Positions 16,191-24,896 are shown, numbered from the stretch's first letter. The stretch is 64,000 nucleotides of DNA from Mesorhizobium sp. (GCF_023954305.1 NZ_JAMLIG010000001.1:3120001-3184000); one strand, 5' to 3'. Translations and numbers: made by a program. Notes: generated from the sequence alone by a model not told the origin.

Positions 16191-17566
16191 TGGGTCCCTG
16201 CAAGCATCTTGTCGATTTCCTCCAGCTTGCGCCGCGTCTCGTCGACGATGGGCAAGGACGCCTCCGCCGATGCCATTTCCGGGGCGGGCGCCGCCGCATC
16301 CGTCTCGCGACCGCCGGCCGGCGCGGACGGCCCGATCGCACCGGACGCTGCTGTCCGGCTCGGCGCGGGATGCGCGGCGGCGATGTCGCTGGCCACCGGC
16401 GGCGCGGGCCCGGCATCGGCGGCGGCAACCTCCGCCGGCGGCGCAGGCCCGATCACCCGGACGGCCTCCGCTGCCTTCGGTTGCGGTGCCGGCGCGGGCG
16501 CCGCGACGGACTGCGGCACGACCTTGTCGTCCGGAGAAGTCATGATGCCGGTTGCGACCGAAATCGCCGCGTCGAGGAGTTGCCGGTCGGGTCCCGCGAG
16601 CTTCGACCGATCGATCGACTTCAGCCGCGCGAGGATTTCGGCCCCGTTCTCCGACGTGATCTCAGAGAGATTGGAATAGAGGATGGCGCGGGGGTCGGTA
16701 TCGCCGGCCGCGACCGTTTCGAACGCGGCCGCTTTCTTCGCAGCGAAGTCCGACAGTTCGCGCAACCCTTCGATCGCGGCGGTGCGGGCGAGGCGCAGGT
16801 AGATCACCCGCTGGTGCTCGCGGCTCATCTCCGAGATCGTGCTCTCGATGAGGTGAAGATCGAGCGAGGCGTAGAGCGCGACGATGCCTTCGACCAGTTC
16901 GTCCGCATATTGCGTGGCATAGGGGGAGCGCAGGAACCGTCGCACATACTGGTTCGACGCGCGCAGAAAGCGCTCGGTGTCGCCGAGGCGGGCGGCAAGC
17001 GGAAGCGAACGGCGCAGAGCGGCCTCCTCGACGAGCGTTCCCGGCGCCAGAAGGCGTGCCGTGTCGAGGTAGACCAAAGCCAGTTTCGGATCGTCGGCGC
17101 CGGCCATCGAGCCCTTGATCAGGGAGAGGAAGGAACCGAGATCGCTGGGGAGAGTGCGCGGGTCGATCGAATGCAGCTTCGCCGCCGCCGATTTGTGGTC
17201 GCCGCGGATATAGGAGCGGACACCGTCGGTGAGCGAACCGGTCGTCTCGTCCTGCTTGAGGCGGGAAATGGCAACCTCGACAGTGATCGGATTGCCGCCG
17301 CTCATGGCGTAGATGAGCAGAGCTTCGACGTTCTTGCCATCCTCGAAGTCCTGGGGCCCCGACTCGCGCAGCTTCCTGTCGATCATCTGCAGGATCTTCT
17401 GCTGCATCGGCAGGGCTGCATGGTCGCCGCCGGCAATGCGGTCCTGGACCAGCTGCAGCGAGCGGACCATCTGGAACGTGTCCAGCGACGCATGCGCCGG
17501 GCCGGCCGCGAGCGGCACGGCCGACAGCGATGCGCCGATGGCGATGGTCCGGCAGAGCCGTTTCAT
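16187..17566 (-). CDS. motC: Periplasmic motor protein MotC
   Basis: A 459-residue secreted protein with signal peptide (residues 1-26, ending AGPAHA) and an alpha-helical body of repeat-like helical hairpins, followed by an Ala/Pro-rich C-terminal third (residues 345-459). In Sinorhizobium MotC is a periplasmic protein, found so far only in rhizobia and relatives, that supports MotB and is needed for rotation. It overlaps motB and fliK by 4 bp each, so the three are translationally coupled. Confidence 0.9.
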   Translation of the reverse strand: MKRLCRTIAIGASLSAVPLAAGPAHASLDTFQMVRSLQLVQDRIAGGDHAALPMQQKILQMIDRKLRESGPQDFEDGKNVEALLIYAMSGGNPITVEVAISRLKQDETTGSLTDGVRSYIRGDHKSAAAKLHSIDPRTLPSDLGSFLSLIKGSMAGADDPKLALVYLDTARLLAPGTLVEEAALRRSLPLAARLGDTERFLRASNQYVRRFLRSPYATQYADELVEGIVALYASLDLHLIESTISEMSREHQRVIYLRLARTAAIEGLRELSDFAAKKAAAFETVAAGDTDPRAILYSNLSEITSENGAEILARLKSIDRSKLAGPDRQLLDAAISVATGIMTSPDDKVVPQSVAAPAPAPQPKAAEAVRVIGPAPPAEVAAADAGPAPPVASDIAAAHPAPSRTAASGAIGPSAPAGGRETDAAAPAPEMASAEASLPIVDETRRKLEEIDKMLAGTQ

Positions 17567-18843
17567 CCGGCCGTCTCCAGCAGGATCTCGATGCGGCGGT
17601 TGGAAGCGGCGAACGGGTCGGAGGGCTGCTTCAGCTTGCGGTCGGCGAAGCCGGCCACTTCGGTCAGCCGCTTCTCCTCGAGGCCGGAACGAACCAGCAT
17701 GTAGTAGGCGGCGTGGGCGCGCGCGGTCGACAGCCGCCAGTTGTCGTATTTGCCGCCGGCGAACGGGCGGCCGTCGGTGTGACCGTTGACGTGAATGTTG
17801 CCCGTGCGGGCGGAGAGGATGGCACCGATCTTCTCCATCGCCACGACGAGGTCGCGCCTGGGAACGGCCGACCCGATCTCGAACATGCCAAAATCGAGCT
17901 GGTCCGTCACCGAGATGATCACGCCCTCGGCCGTGGCCTCGACCGTCAGGCCTTCCGCCAGCTTGTCGTTCGCGCCGAGCGCCTGAGCGATCTCGTCACG
18001 GATCTTTGCGGCCTCCGCCAAGACCACTTTCGAGGGTGTGGCGACGGGGGCTTGAGGCTGCTCGGCTGCGTCGGCCTCGGCGCTCTCCGCCGCCGGTTCC
18101 GGCAAGGGGGCTGCCTCGGCGGCCGCTACCTTCTGCCCCGCGACGTCGGCAGCGCCGGTGGGCTTCGTCGCGTCGCCAGGTTCGGAAAGGACGGTCTCCT
18201 CGTCGGTCGGAGGGGAATCCACGCCCGGAATGATCTGCTGCGACCAGAAGTCGGGGGCAAAGGGATCGCGGAAGGACTCTCCCCCCGAGGCTCCGGTCGC
18301 GGGACCCGACAGCTGCGCGCCGCCATCGCCCTTCTCGCTCAGATTCTGCAGATTGCCCGTCTCGGCGGCGATCTCGGCAAGCACGGCATAAGGATTCGAG
18401 AACAGGTGCTCGTCGGTATATTTCTCGGCGTCCGCCGACTGGTTCGCCTCGTTCTGCTTCATGTTGCCGGTTTCGGCGGCGCCGACGCTGGGGATCGACG
18501 CGGCCGGATCGGTCTCGCTCTGGGCCTGGGTCTGGGCCGAGGTCGAGCCCTGTCCCTCCTCGTCGAGGCCGCGCCGGCTGGCGTTTTTGTCGGTCAGCTT
18601 GATCGGGTTGAAATAGCTCGCGACGGCGGCCTTGGTTTCCTCGTTGGCGGCGTTGATCAGCCACATCACCAGGAAGAAGCACATCATCGCCGTCATGAAG
18701 TCGGCGAAGGCGATCTTCCAGGCGCCGCCATGATGGTCGTCATGGTCGTCGTGCCCGCCGTGGCGGATGATCAGGATCTCGTGCTTGGCTTCCGCGTGCT
18801 CGGCCGTGCTCAACCGACTGCTCCCGTCAATGCGGACGACCAT
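17563..18843 (-). CDS. motB: Flagellar motor stator protein MotB
   Basis: A 426-residue MotB: one membrane helix (about residues 49-70) preceded by AWKIAFADFMTAMMCFFLVMWL with the proton-carrying Asp in ADFMTAMM, a long acidic linker, and a C-terminal OmpA-like peptidoglycan-binding domain (HVNGHTDGRPFAGGKYDNWRLSTARAHAAYYMLV). Two starts are possible. The ATG at 18843 has no ribosome site and overlaps fliH by 34 bp. The TTG at 18813 overlaps the fliH stop as TTGA, has GGGAG upstream and would remove ten residues. I report the longer frame but consider the TTG equally likely. The linker is unusually long. Confidence 0.93.
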   Translation of the reverse strand: MVVRIDGSSRLSTAEHAEAKHEILIIRHGGHDDHDDHHGGAWKIAFADFMTAMMCFFLVMWLINAANEETKAAVASYFNPIKLTDKNASRRGLDEEGQGSTSAQTQAQSETDPAASIPSVGAAETGNMKQNEANQSADAEKYTDEHLFSNPYAVLAEIAAETGNLQNLSEKGDGGAQLSGPATGASGGESFRDPFAPDFWSQQIIPGVDSPPTDEETVLSEPGDATKPTGAADVAGQKVAAAEAAPLPEPAAESAEADAAEQPQAPVATPSKVVLAEAAKIRDEIAQALGANDKLAEGLTVEATAEGVIISVTDQLDFGMFEIGSAVPRRDLVVAMEKIGAILSARTGNIHVNGHTDGRPFAGGKYDNWRLSTARAHAAYYMLVRSGLEEKRLTEVAGFADRKLKQPSDPFAASNRRIEILLETAG

Positions 18844-19436
18844 TCGGCGAGCCGCGTCTCAAACAGCGTTTCGTCGAATGCCACGGTGAGGTCGTAGGAT
18901 TCGGTTTCGATGAACTCGAGATGGCGCGCGTGGTCGCCCATCGCCGCCGCGAAGGGCATGAACAGGGACTGCGGGCCGCTTACCCGGATGCGGATCGTGT
19001 CGGCATCGGCAACCGCGCCGCGGACGCTGGCTGCCAGCGCCGCCACCGCGCGCGCGCGTATGTCCTCGTCGACGAGCTGGCTCAGGATACGCGCACAGAC
19101 GGACGTCGCCTCGTCGATCGCCTTGCGTTCGAGAGAAGACAAAGCGGCGGCGGTCTTACCCGCCAGTTCCACGGCGAGCGTCGCACGCAGTGCCGCGATC
19201 TCCTCCTCGTGGCGCGCGCGGTCCTCGGCTGCCCGCTCCTCATAGAGCGCCTCCAGCCGGCGGCCCAGATCGGCCTCGGCCTTTGCGACGGCTTCGGCCA
19301 CGATCGCGTCGATGTCGACGGGAGCCGGCGGCGGCGGTGCCGGAACCTCGTTGCGAATCGGCAGGATCACGGCCGCTGGCGCGGGGCGCGATACCGGAGC
19401 GAAATCAGGCAGGAAGTCGGCAATCGCGAGGCCCAT
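18810..19436 (-). CDS. fliH: FliH-like flagellar export ATPase regulator
   Basis: A 208-residue soluble protein. Residues 40-110 form an Ala/Glu/Arg coiled coil (AIVAEAVAKAEADLGRRLEALYEERAAEDRARHEEEI). The C-terminal half (residues 110-208) has the FliH/HrpE layout of ARILSQLVDEDIRARAVAALAASVR, a beta strand, then IETESYDLTVAFDETLFETRLAEWSSAL. FliH binds FliI and tethers it to the C-ring. The gene sits between fliF and motB, where rhizobial annotations usually show only a hypothetical protein. The ATG at 19434-19436 overlaps the fliF stop (TGATG) and has AGGAGG before it; an upstream in-frame codon at 19460 is rejected. The assignment is inference from architecture and place. Confidence 0.7.
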   Translation of the reverse strand: MGLAIADFLPDFAPVSRPAPAAVILPIRNEVPAPPPPAPVDIDAIVAEAVAKAEADLGRRLEALYEERAAEDRARHEEEIAALRATLAVELAGKTAAALSSLERKAIDEATSVCARILSQLVDEDIRARAVAALAASVRGAVADADTIRIRVSGPQSLFMPFAAAMGDHARHLEFIETESYDLTVAFDETLFETRLAEWSSALTGAVG

Positions 19437-21091
19437 CAGCTTGCCTCCTGATGGGCCCATTTGCGCAGGATCTGCGCAGTGCGCTCCTCATTCAGCTCGA
19501 GCATCCGCGCGAGCCGGTCCTGCGGGGCGGGCTTCAGCTTGTTGCGCAGTTCGTCGATCGGATTGACGTTGGACCGGCCGGGCGGGGCAACGCCCGGCAG
19601 CGCGCCGTCGGCCGACATGGTGGCGCCCGGGATCTGCAGATTCTCGTTCGCGCCGGGCAGCGCGCGCTGCACGTCCTCGAAGCTCGGGGCGGCGGCCGGG
19701 CCCGCCTGCAGCGCGGCGGTGAGCGGGCGCAGGCCGAACCAGACCACCAGGAAGACGACGACGACGAAGGCGGCCGAATTGATGATCGAGCCGGTGTGCT
19801 GGCTCGCCGCTTCGAGGAAGCCAGGCCCCTCGATCGCCTCGCCGTCGATCCCGTCGATGAATTCGACGGCGTTGACGCTGATCGCATCGCCGCGGGCTTC
19901 GGAGTATCCGGCGGCAGTGGCGACCATCTCGCGAATCGCGGCCAGTCGCTCCTGGATCTTTTCCGGGGCCGAGTTCTCGCCCAGCACGGCCTTGAGGCGC
20001 GCTTCGTTGACCACGATCGCGATCGACAGGCGGGTGACTGAATAGCCGTTGCTGACGGTCGCAATGCGCTTCGAATTGATCTCGTAGTTGGTGACTTCCT
20101 CCTTGCGGTCGGTCTTCTCGCTGGAGGCGGGGCCGCTGGCGCCAGGGGCGCCTTCGTTCGGCAGGTTCTGGTCGACCGAGGTCGGAGCGGTCGACTGGCT
20201 CTGGCTGTTCTGGTTGGCTTCCTTGACGACCTGGATCGATCGCTCGACCCGCGATTCCGGATCGAAGATGGTCTCCTCGATCTGCCGGGTGTCGGTGTTG
20301 ACGACGGCGTTGACGCTGGTGCGGAAATTGTCCGGCCCGAGATAGGGAGACAGCGCCCGGTGGATCGAATCCTGGATCTGGTTCTCCACCGTGCGCTCGA
20401 CACCGATGGAGCGGGTCGCGGTGTTGTTGGCCGGATCGTCGCCGGCAGCGAGCAGGGTGCCGTCGGAATCGAGGATGGTTACGTTTTCGGCGGCGAGGCC
20501 GGGCACCGCCGCCGCCACGAGATAGCGGATCGAGGCTGCGCTGCGGGCGGCGTCGAGCCCGGCGGTGCGGATGACGACCGAGGCCGACGGCTGGCGCTGC
20601 GCCTGGCGGAAATTGCCTTCCTCGCCCATGACGATGTGGACGCGCGCCGCCTTGATACCGGCGATCGACTGGATGGTTCGTGCGATCTCGCCCTCCAGCG
20701 CGCGCACCTTGGTGACCTCCTGCATGAAGGAGGTGAGGCCGAGCGAGCCGACATTGTCGAACAGTTCGTAGCCGGCATTGGTGCTGGTCGGCAGGCCCTT
20801 CTCGGCGAGCAGCATGCGCGCCTGCCCGGTCTTGCCGACGGGCACCATCACCGAGGTCCCGTCGGAGGAGACGTCGAAGGGAATGCCGACGTCGCCGAGG
20901 ACGATGCCGATCTGGTTCACGTCGGAACGGTCGAGACCGACATAGAGGGTTTCGTAGGACGGGCGGTTGAGCCAGACCGATCCGACCACGACCACCGCGA
21001 CGACCAGAGCGGCGACCGCTCCCATGATGGAGAGCCTGCGTGCTCCCATCGCCTGAAGGTTGTCTAGGATGCGCTGGATCTGTTCGGGCAC
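19436..21091 (-). CDS. fliF: Flagellar MS-ring protein FliF
   Basis: A 551-residue MS-ring subunit with two membrane helices (about residues 20-42 and 432-452), the YscJ-type ring-building domains between them (AKIPY-type region ALEGEIARTIQSIAGIKAARVHIVM) and a C-terminal FliG-binding tail. The start is GTG at 21089-21091 behind a GAGGAG site. It heads the fliF-fliH-motB-motC-fliK operon. The shared flagellar element is 41 nt upstream, and FtcR binding to the fliF promoter is established in Brucella, which makes this the best place to test the element. Confidence 0.96.
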   Translation of the reverse strand: MPEQIQRILDNLQAMGARRLSIMGAVAALVVAVVVVGSVWLNRPSYETLYVGLDRSDVNQIGIVLGDVGIPFDVSSDGTSVMVPVGKTGQARMLLAEKGLPTSTNAGYELFDNVGSLGLTSFMQEVTKVRALEGEIARTIQSIAGIKAARVHIVMGEEGNFRQAQRQPSASVVIRTAGLDAARSAASIRYLVAAAVPGLAAENVTILDSDGTLLAAGDDPANNTATRSIGVERTVENQIQDSIHRALSPYLGPDNFRTSVNAVVNTDTRQIEETIFDPESRVERSIQVVKEANQNSQSQSTAPTSVDQNLPNEGAPGASGPASSEKTDRKEEVTNYEINSKRIATVSNGYSVTRLSIAIVVNEARLKAVLGENSAPEKIQERLAAIREMVATAAGYSEARGDAISVNAVEFIDGIDGEAIEGPGFLEAASQHTGSIINSAAFVVVVFLVVWFGLRPLTAALQAGPAAAPSFEDVQRALPGANENLQIPGATMSADGALPGVAPPGRSNVNPIDELRNKLKPAPQDRLARMLELNEERTAQILRKWAHQEAS

Positions 21092-21131
21092 GGGATGTCA
21101 GCTCCTCGGAACACGGTCGTCACAGGAAGCC

Positions 21132-21152
21132 TAGAGGGTGAAGCTTGTGCGA
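21132..21152 (-). promoter_or_regulatory. Shared flagellar element TCRCRCAAG-N10-TA before fliF
   Basis: The minus strand reads TCGCACAAG, ten bases, then TAGGCT, with the TA 41 nt before the fliF GTG. In this copy TTCGCAC is followed 11 bp later by TTCACCC, a possible direct repeat of the kind bound by OmpR-family regulators. It lies immediately downstream of the terminator of the neighbouring flagellin gene. Confidence 0.68.
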
Positions 21153-21159
21153 AAATTGA

Positions 21160-21188
21160 AAAGGGCCACGACATCAGCGTGGCCCTTT
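21160..21188 (-). terminator. Terminator after the first flagellin gene
   Basis: An 11-bp perfect stem (21160-21170 with 21178-21188, AAAGGGCCACG) and a 7-base loop lie 31 bp past the flagellin stop. On the minus strand the stem is followed by TTCAATTTTCG, a T-rich tail. This fits an intrinsic terminator isolating the flagellin transcript from fliF. Confidence 0.85.
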
Positions 21189-21218
21189 CGAATCATGCGT
21201 CTAATTCCAGTTGCTTAT

Positions 21219-22214
21219 CTATTGCTGGAAGAGCGAGAGAACGTTCTGAGCGCTGCTGTTGGCGATCGAGAGGGCCTGGATTCCGAGCTGCTGCTGCACC
21301 TGGAGCGCCTGCAGTCTGGTCGACTCCTTGTTCATGTCCGCATCGACCAGCTGGCCGACGCCGCGCTCGATCGAATCCATCAGGCTCGTGGTGAAGCTCT
21401 TCTGCATGTCGATACGCGATTTGGCCGCGCCGATGACGGTCGCGGCGTCTGTCAGCTCGGCCAGGGTGGTGTCAGCGACGGTCAGCATCTGCTCGATCTG
21501 GCTGTCTAGGAACCCTTCGACGGTGAGCGTGTAGACGGAGTAGCCGTCGGTGGCGGCGAGCGTTCCGGCAACGGCTACCGTGGCGGTGTCGTCGCGGTCG
21601 CCGGAGGTGCCCAGCCGCAGGCCTTCGACGATGCCCTGGTTTTCGTTGGTGAGAGCCGCGGCGTCGAACAGCTTGATGCTCTGGACATCGATATCGATGG
21701 TGCCGAGCGTCACATCGCCGGCCGAACTGCGGTTGAAGGCGGAGACGATCTTGGCGTCCGCGTGAACGCCGGCGGAGGGATTTCCGTTGGCCACGCTCGA
21801 ATCGACGGAAAGCCAGTTGGCGCCGCTGAAGGTCGCCGCATCGGCTGCGAATTTGAGCTGCTTCTGCAGTTCCGATATTTCCGACTGGATCTTCGCCTTG
21901 TCGTTTTCCGATGCGCCGATGGCCGACACCAGCTTCTGCTTGATGTCGTCGACGATGCCGACGACGCTGTTGATGGCGGTGTAGGCCGTGTCGATGCGGC
22001 TTGCGCCGAGACCGAGCGAATCCTGGATCGAGGAGAGCGCCTTGTTGTCGGACTTCATCGTGGTCGCGATCGACCAGTAAGCCGCGTTGTCGGCAGCTTC
22101 GGCGACCCGCAATCCCGTCGATATCCGCGACTGCGTCGACTCCATCGCCTTGTTGGTTGCAGCCAGCGACTGCAGCGCGGTCATTGCCGACGCATTGGTC
22201 AGAATCGATGTCAC
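21219..22214 (-). CDS. Flagellin
   Basis: A 331-residue flagellin with conserved N-terminal (NASAMTALQSLAATNKAMESTQSRISTGLRVAEAADNAAYWSIATTMKSDN) and C-terminal (ESTRLQALQVQQQLGIQALSIANSSAQNVLSLFQQ) coiled-coil domains and a short variable centre, the compact rhizobial form. It is paralogous to the 328-residue flagellin immediately upstream. It has its own promoter region (22215-22465), containing a CtrA-type box about 66-81 bp before the ATG, and its own terminator. Confidence 0.96.
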   Translation of the reverse strand: MTSILTNASAMTALQSLAATNKAMESTQSRISTGLRVAEAADNAAYWSIATTMKSDNKALSSIQDSLGLGASRIDTAYTAINSVVGIVDDIKQKLVSAIGASENDKAKIQSEISELQKQLKFAADAATFSGANWLSVDSSVANGNPSAGVHADAKIVSAFNRSSAGDVTLGTIDIDVQSIKLFDAAALTNENQGIVEGLRLGTSGDRDDTATVAVAGTLAATDGYSVYTLTVEGFLDSQIEQMLTVADTTLAELTDAATVIGAAKSRIDMQKSFTTSLMDSIERGVGQLVDADMNKESTRLQALQVQQQLGIQALSIANSSAQNVLSLFQQ

Positions 22215-22279
22215 CTCTACAGCCCCCTTAAGAATCCACTACGCTGTTGGCTACGGTTAATCATTGGTAGCCGCTCATG

Positions 22280-22295
22280 GTTAACGCGCGGTTAA
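22280..22295 (-). promoter_or_regulatory. Candidate CtrA box upstream of the first flagellin gene
   Basis: On the minus strand the sequence TTAACCGCGCGTTAAC is an exact TTAA-N7-TTAAC. A further TTAACC lies at about 22255-22260. The box is 66 bp before the flagellin ATG, a suitable place for activation. The TCRCRCAAG element of the other flagellar operons is not present here. Confidence 0.6.
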
Positions 22296-22413
22296 GCCTG
22301 AAAAATCAGCAGTTCCTATGGAGAACGGCCGTCGGGACGGGGCGGACGAGTGACGGCGATTCGCGGCGGGGCGAAAGGTGGTGGCACGGCGAAACGCAGC
22401 GCAAAACGCGCAA

Positions 22414-22441
22414 GGGCCGCGCTCCTTGCGGAGCGCGGCCC
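22414..22441 (-). terminator. Terminator after the second flagellin gene
   Basis: A 12-bp perfect GC-rich stem (22414-22425 with 22430-22441) with loop TTGC lies 24 bp past the flagellin stop. On the minus strand TTGCGCGTTTTGCG follows, a modest T tract. Nothing else is seen in the rest of the gap besides the CtrA-type box and flagellin promoter. Confidence 0.8.
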
Positions 22442-22465
22442 AAGTCCAGAACTGTCGGTTGCGGC

Positions 22466-23452
22466 TTAGCGGAAGAGCGACAGGATGTTCTGCGAGTTGG
22501 AATTGGCGATCGACAGCGCCTGGATGCCGAGCTGCTGCTGGGTCTGCAGGGCCGAGAGGCGCGAGGACTCCTCGGTCATGTCGGCATCGACGAGCTGGCC
22601 GACGCCGCGATCGATGGAGTCCATCAGGCTCGAGGTGAATTCCTTCTGCAGGTCGATGCGGCTCTTGGTGGCGCCGAGCGTCGTCGCCGCGTCGGTCATT
22701 TCCGCAAGAGCGGTTTCAACGGCGGTCAGCATCTGGCCGAGCTGGGCGTCGTTGAAGCCTTCCACCGTCAGCGTGGAAACGGCGTAGCCGTCGGTGGCCG
22801 CGACGGTGCCGCCGGTGGCAGCCGCGGCGGTGTTGTCGCGGGCGCCGGACGTGCCGAGGCGGAGACCGTCGAGAATGCCGCTCTGGACGTTGGTCGCGGT
22901 CGCGTAGGCTTCGTAGAGTTTCAGGCTGTCGACGTCGATGTCGATGGTGGTCACCGAGGCGACACCGCTCGCGTCGCGGTTGAACGCCGAGACGACCTTG
23001 GCATCGTCAGCGGTGCCGGCCACGGTCGCGGAGGTCGAGTCGACCGACAGGTAATTTGCGCCGGAGAAGGTGGCGGCGTCGGCATAGGCCTTGAGCTGCG
23101 ATTGCAGAGCGCTGATCTCGGTCTGGATCTTCGACTTGTCGGAGTCGGTCGCGCCGACGGCCGAGACGATCTTCGTCTTGATCTCGTTGACCGTTTCGAT
23201 GGCTTTGTTCATGCCGGTGTAGGCGGTGTCGACCTTCGAAGCGCCGAGACCGAGGGAATCCTGCACGGTCGACAGTGCCTTGTTGTCGGACCGCATGGTC
23301 GTCGCGATCGACCAGTAGGCGGCGTTGTCGGATGCTTCGGCGACACGATAACCGGTCGAGATGCGAGACTGGGTCGTGTCGAGCGCCTTGTTCGTTGCAG
23401 CCAGAGACTGCAGCGCGAGCATGGCGGACGAATTGGTGTTAATGCTGGACAT
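22466..23452 (-). CDS. Flagellin
   Basis: A 328-residue flagellin closely related to its neighbour at 21219-22214: N-terminal SSINTNSSAMLALQSLAATNKALDTTQSRISTGYRVAEASDNAAYWSIATTMRSDN, C-terminal EESSRLSALQTQQQLGIQALSIANSNSQNILSLFR. Divergence is concentrated in the centre. The leader (23453-23619) is structured and lacks the CtrA box seen at the other copy, so the two flagellins are likely controlled differently. Strong terminator downstream. Confidence 0.96.
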   Translation of the reverse strand: MSSINTNSSAMLALQSLAATNKALDTTQSRISTGYRVAEASDNAAYWSIATTMRSDNKALSTVQDSLGLGASKVDTAYTGMNKAIETVNEIKTKIVSAVGATDSDKSKIQTEISALQSQLKAYADAATFSGANYLSVDSTSATVAGTADDAKVVSAFNRDASGVASVTTIDIDVDSLKLYEAYATATNVQSGILDGLRLGTSGARDNTAAAATGGTVAATDGYAVSTLTVEGFNDAQLGQMLTAVETALAEMTDAATTLGATKSRIDLQKEFTSSLMDSIDRGVGQLVDADMTEESSRLSALQTQQQLGIQALSIANSNSQNILSLFR

Positions 23453-23490
23453 GGGAAAACGCCCCTAACTTTGTACAAGGATACAGGGAC

Positions 23491-23571
23491 ATACCGGGCT
23501 ATCCGGTATGACGGGGCGGCTTCATGCCTGGGATCACTCTTGGAGATGATCAGTCCGTCATGCGTGGACTG
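23491..23571 (-). promoter_or_regulatory. Structured leader/promoter region of the second flagellin gene
   Basis: The 167-bp gap 23453-23619 between fliP and flagellin holds three short hairpins on the minus strand: 23491-23511 (CATACCGG/CCGGTATG, 5-base loop, 39 nt before the ATG), 23532-23551 (GATCA/TGATC), and 23551-23571 (CAGTCC/GGACTG). FlbT of Caulobacter acts on a flagellin mRNA leader, so the first hairpin is a reasonable target. No promoter hexamers can be assigned with confidence. Confidence 0.45.
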
Positions 23572-23619
23572 TCATACAACCCGTAGTTCTACCAAACCGG
23601 AAAGGAGCGTGGTTAATAA

Positions 23620-24357
23620 TCAGGAAAAGGATCGCACGAGGCTACCGACCAGCAGATTCCAACCGTCGATCAGGACGAAGAACAGAATCTTGAACGGCAG
23701 CGAGATCACCGTGGGCGGCAGCATCATCATGCCCATCGACATGGTGATCGTGGCGACGATCAGGTCGATGACGAGAAACGGCAGCACGATGAGGAAGCCG
23801 ATCTCGAAGCCGCGCCTGATCTCCGAGATCATGAAGGCCGGAACGAGGATGCGCAGATCGACCGCCTGGCCTTCGACGACGTTCTGGCCGCGCTCGCGGG
23901 CGAGATCGGCAAACAGGTCGAAATCCTTCTCCCTGACATTGTCGAGCATGAAGGCGCGGAACGGCTCCGAGATGCGCTCGAAGGCTTGCTCCTCGCTGAT
24001 CTGGTTGTTCATCAGCGGCCGGACGCCGTCCTGCCAGGCGCGGTCGAAGGTCGGCGCCATGACGTAGAAGGTCATGAACAGGGCCAGGCTGATGAGGATG
24101 AAGTTCGCCGGCGTGGTCTGCAGGCCGATGCCGGTTCTCAGGATCGAGAACGCGATGACGAAGCGGGTGAAGCTCGTCACCATGATGAGGATGCCAGGCG
24201 CCACCGACAGGACGGTCAGCAGGCCGAACAGCTGGATGATCGTGCCGACGGTCTGGCCGTCGGCGCCGCGCGTGATCTGGCCGAGGTCGATCGTCTGGGC
24301 CGCGGCGCCGGCCGTCAGCGCGGCGAGGGCGGCAAGCGTGATCGCCAGGCGTCTCAT
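23620..24357 (-). CDS. fliP: Flagellar export gate protein FliP
   Basis: A 245-residue FliP: cleavable signal peptide (residues 1-20, ending AGAAA), then four membrane helices with the conserved FLLTVLSVAPGILIMVTSFTRFVIAFSILRTGIGLQ block and the C-terminal PPTVISLPFKILFFVLIDGWNLLVGSLVRSF. It forms the FliP pentamer of the export channel. The ATG at 24355-24357 overlaps the fliL stop (ATGA); the longer open frame upstream is fliL out of frame. It is last in the flgB-to-fliP operon. Confidence 0.96.
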   Translation of the reverse strand: MRRLAITLAALAALTAGAAAQTIDLGQITRGADGQTVGTIIQLFGLLTVLSVAPGILIMVTSFTRFVIAFSILRTGIGLQTTPANFILISLALFMTFYVMAPTFDRAWQDGVRPLMNNQISEEQAFERISEPFRAFMLDNVREKDFDLFADLARERGQNVVEGQAVDLRILVPAFMISEIRRGFEIGFLIVLPFLVIDLIVATITMSMGMMMLPPTVISLPFKILFFVLIDGWNLLVGSLVRSFS

Positions 24358-24896
24358 TCGAAGACGATGGTCCTGATGAGGATGTCCTTCACCTTCCCCT
24401 CGCCGCGGATGCGCGCCCGCTCGCGAATGTCGTCCTTCATGTGCAGGAAGCCGCTGGCGCCTTCGACCTGGTGCAGCTTCACCGTGCGCAGATAGGCCAG
24501 GATATCCTGGTGAACCACGTCGCCGATCGTCGGGTCGGCCTGTCCGTCGAAGACTGCCGCCATTTCGATGCGTATCCACGTGTCGCTCGGCGCGGCGAGA
24601 TTGGTGGTGATCGCCGGCAGATTCATTACGCCGCGCGCCAGATCGGCCGCTGCCGGATCCTCCGGAGCGCCGCCCTCCTCGTGCCCGCCCTCGGTCTTGG
24701 CGCCGTGATCGCCGGCCGGCGCCGCGGCGACCGGATCGTCGGCTGCCGTCTCGCCCTTGAGCATGCCGCCGGAGAAATAGCCCGCGCCGGCCGCTGCGAG
24801 CGACAGGACAAGGAGGACTGCGATCTGGACGACGAGCGACGGCCCCTTGGCCGGGGCGCCTTCCTGCTTCTCGACGATTGCGACGGCCTTGGCCAT
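24354..24896 (-). CDS. fliL: Flagellar basal body-associated protein FliL
   Basis: A 180-residue FliL: short cytoplasmic N-terminus, one membrane helix (about residues 23-45), acidic/glycine-rich linker and the stomatin-like periplasmic domain ending DDIRERARIRGEGKVKDILIRTIVFE. FliL rings surround the stator and help it under load. It lies between flgH and fliP, both in the same operon. A second FliL-like protein is encoded at 2363-2887. Confidence 0.94.
   Translation of the reverse strand: MAKAVAIVEKQEGAPAKGPSLVVQIAVLLVLSLAAAGAGYFSGGMLKGETAADDPVAAAPAGDHGAKTEGGHEEGGAPEDPAAADLARGVMNLPAITTNLAAPSDTWIRIEMAAVFDGQADPTIGDVVHQDILAYLRTVKLHQVEGASGFLHMKDDIRERARIRGEGKVKDILIRTIVFE

Noticed and set aside
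21160..21188. Hairpin considered as an attenuator of fliF
   Set aside because: It lies upstream of the fliF promoter-like element and directly after the flagellin stop with a T-rich tail, so it is better read as the flagellin terminator.
22277..24067. Plus-strand frame of 596 codons across flagellin and fliP
   Set aside because: Antisense to two certain genes and crosses a terminator and promoter region.
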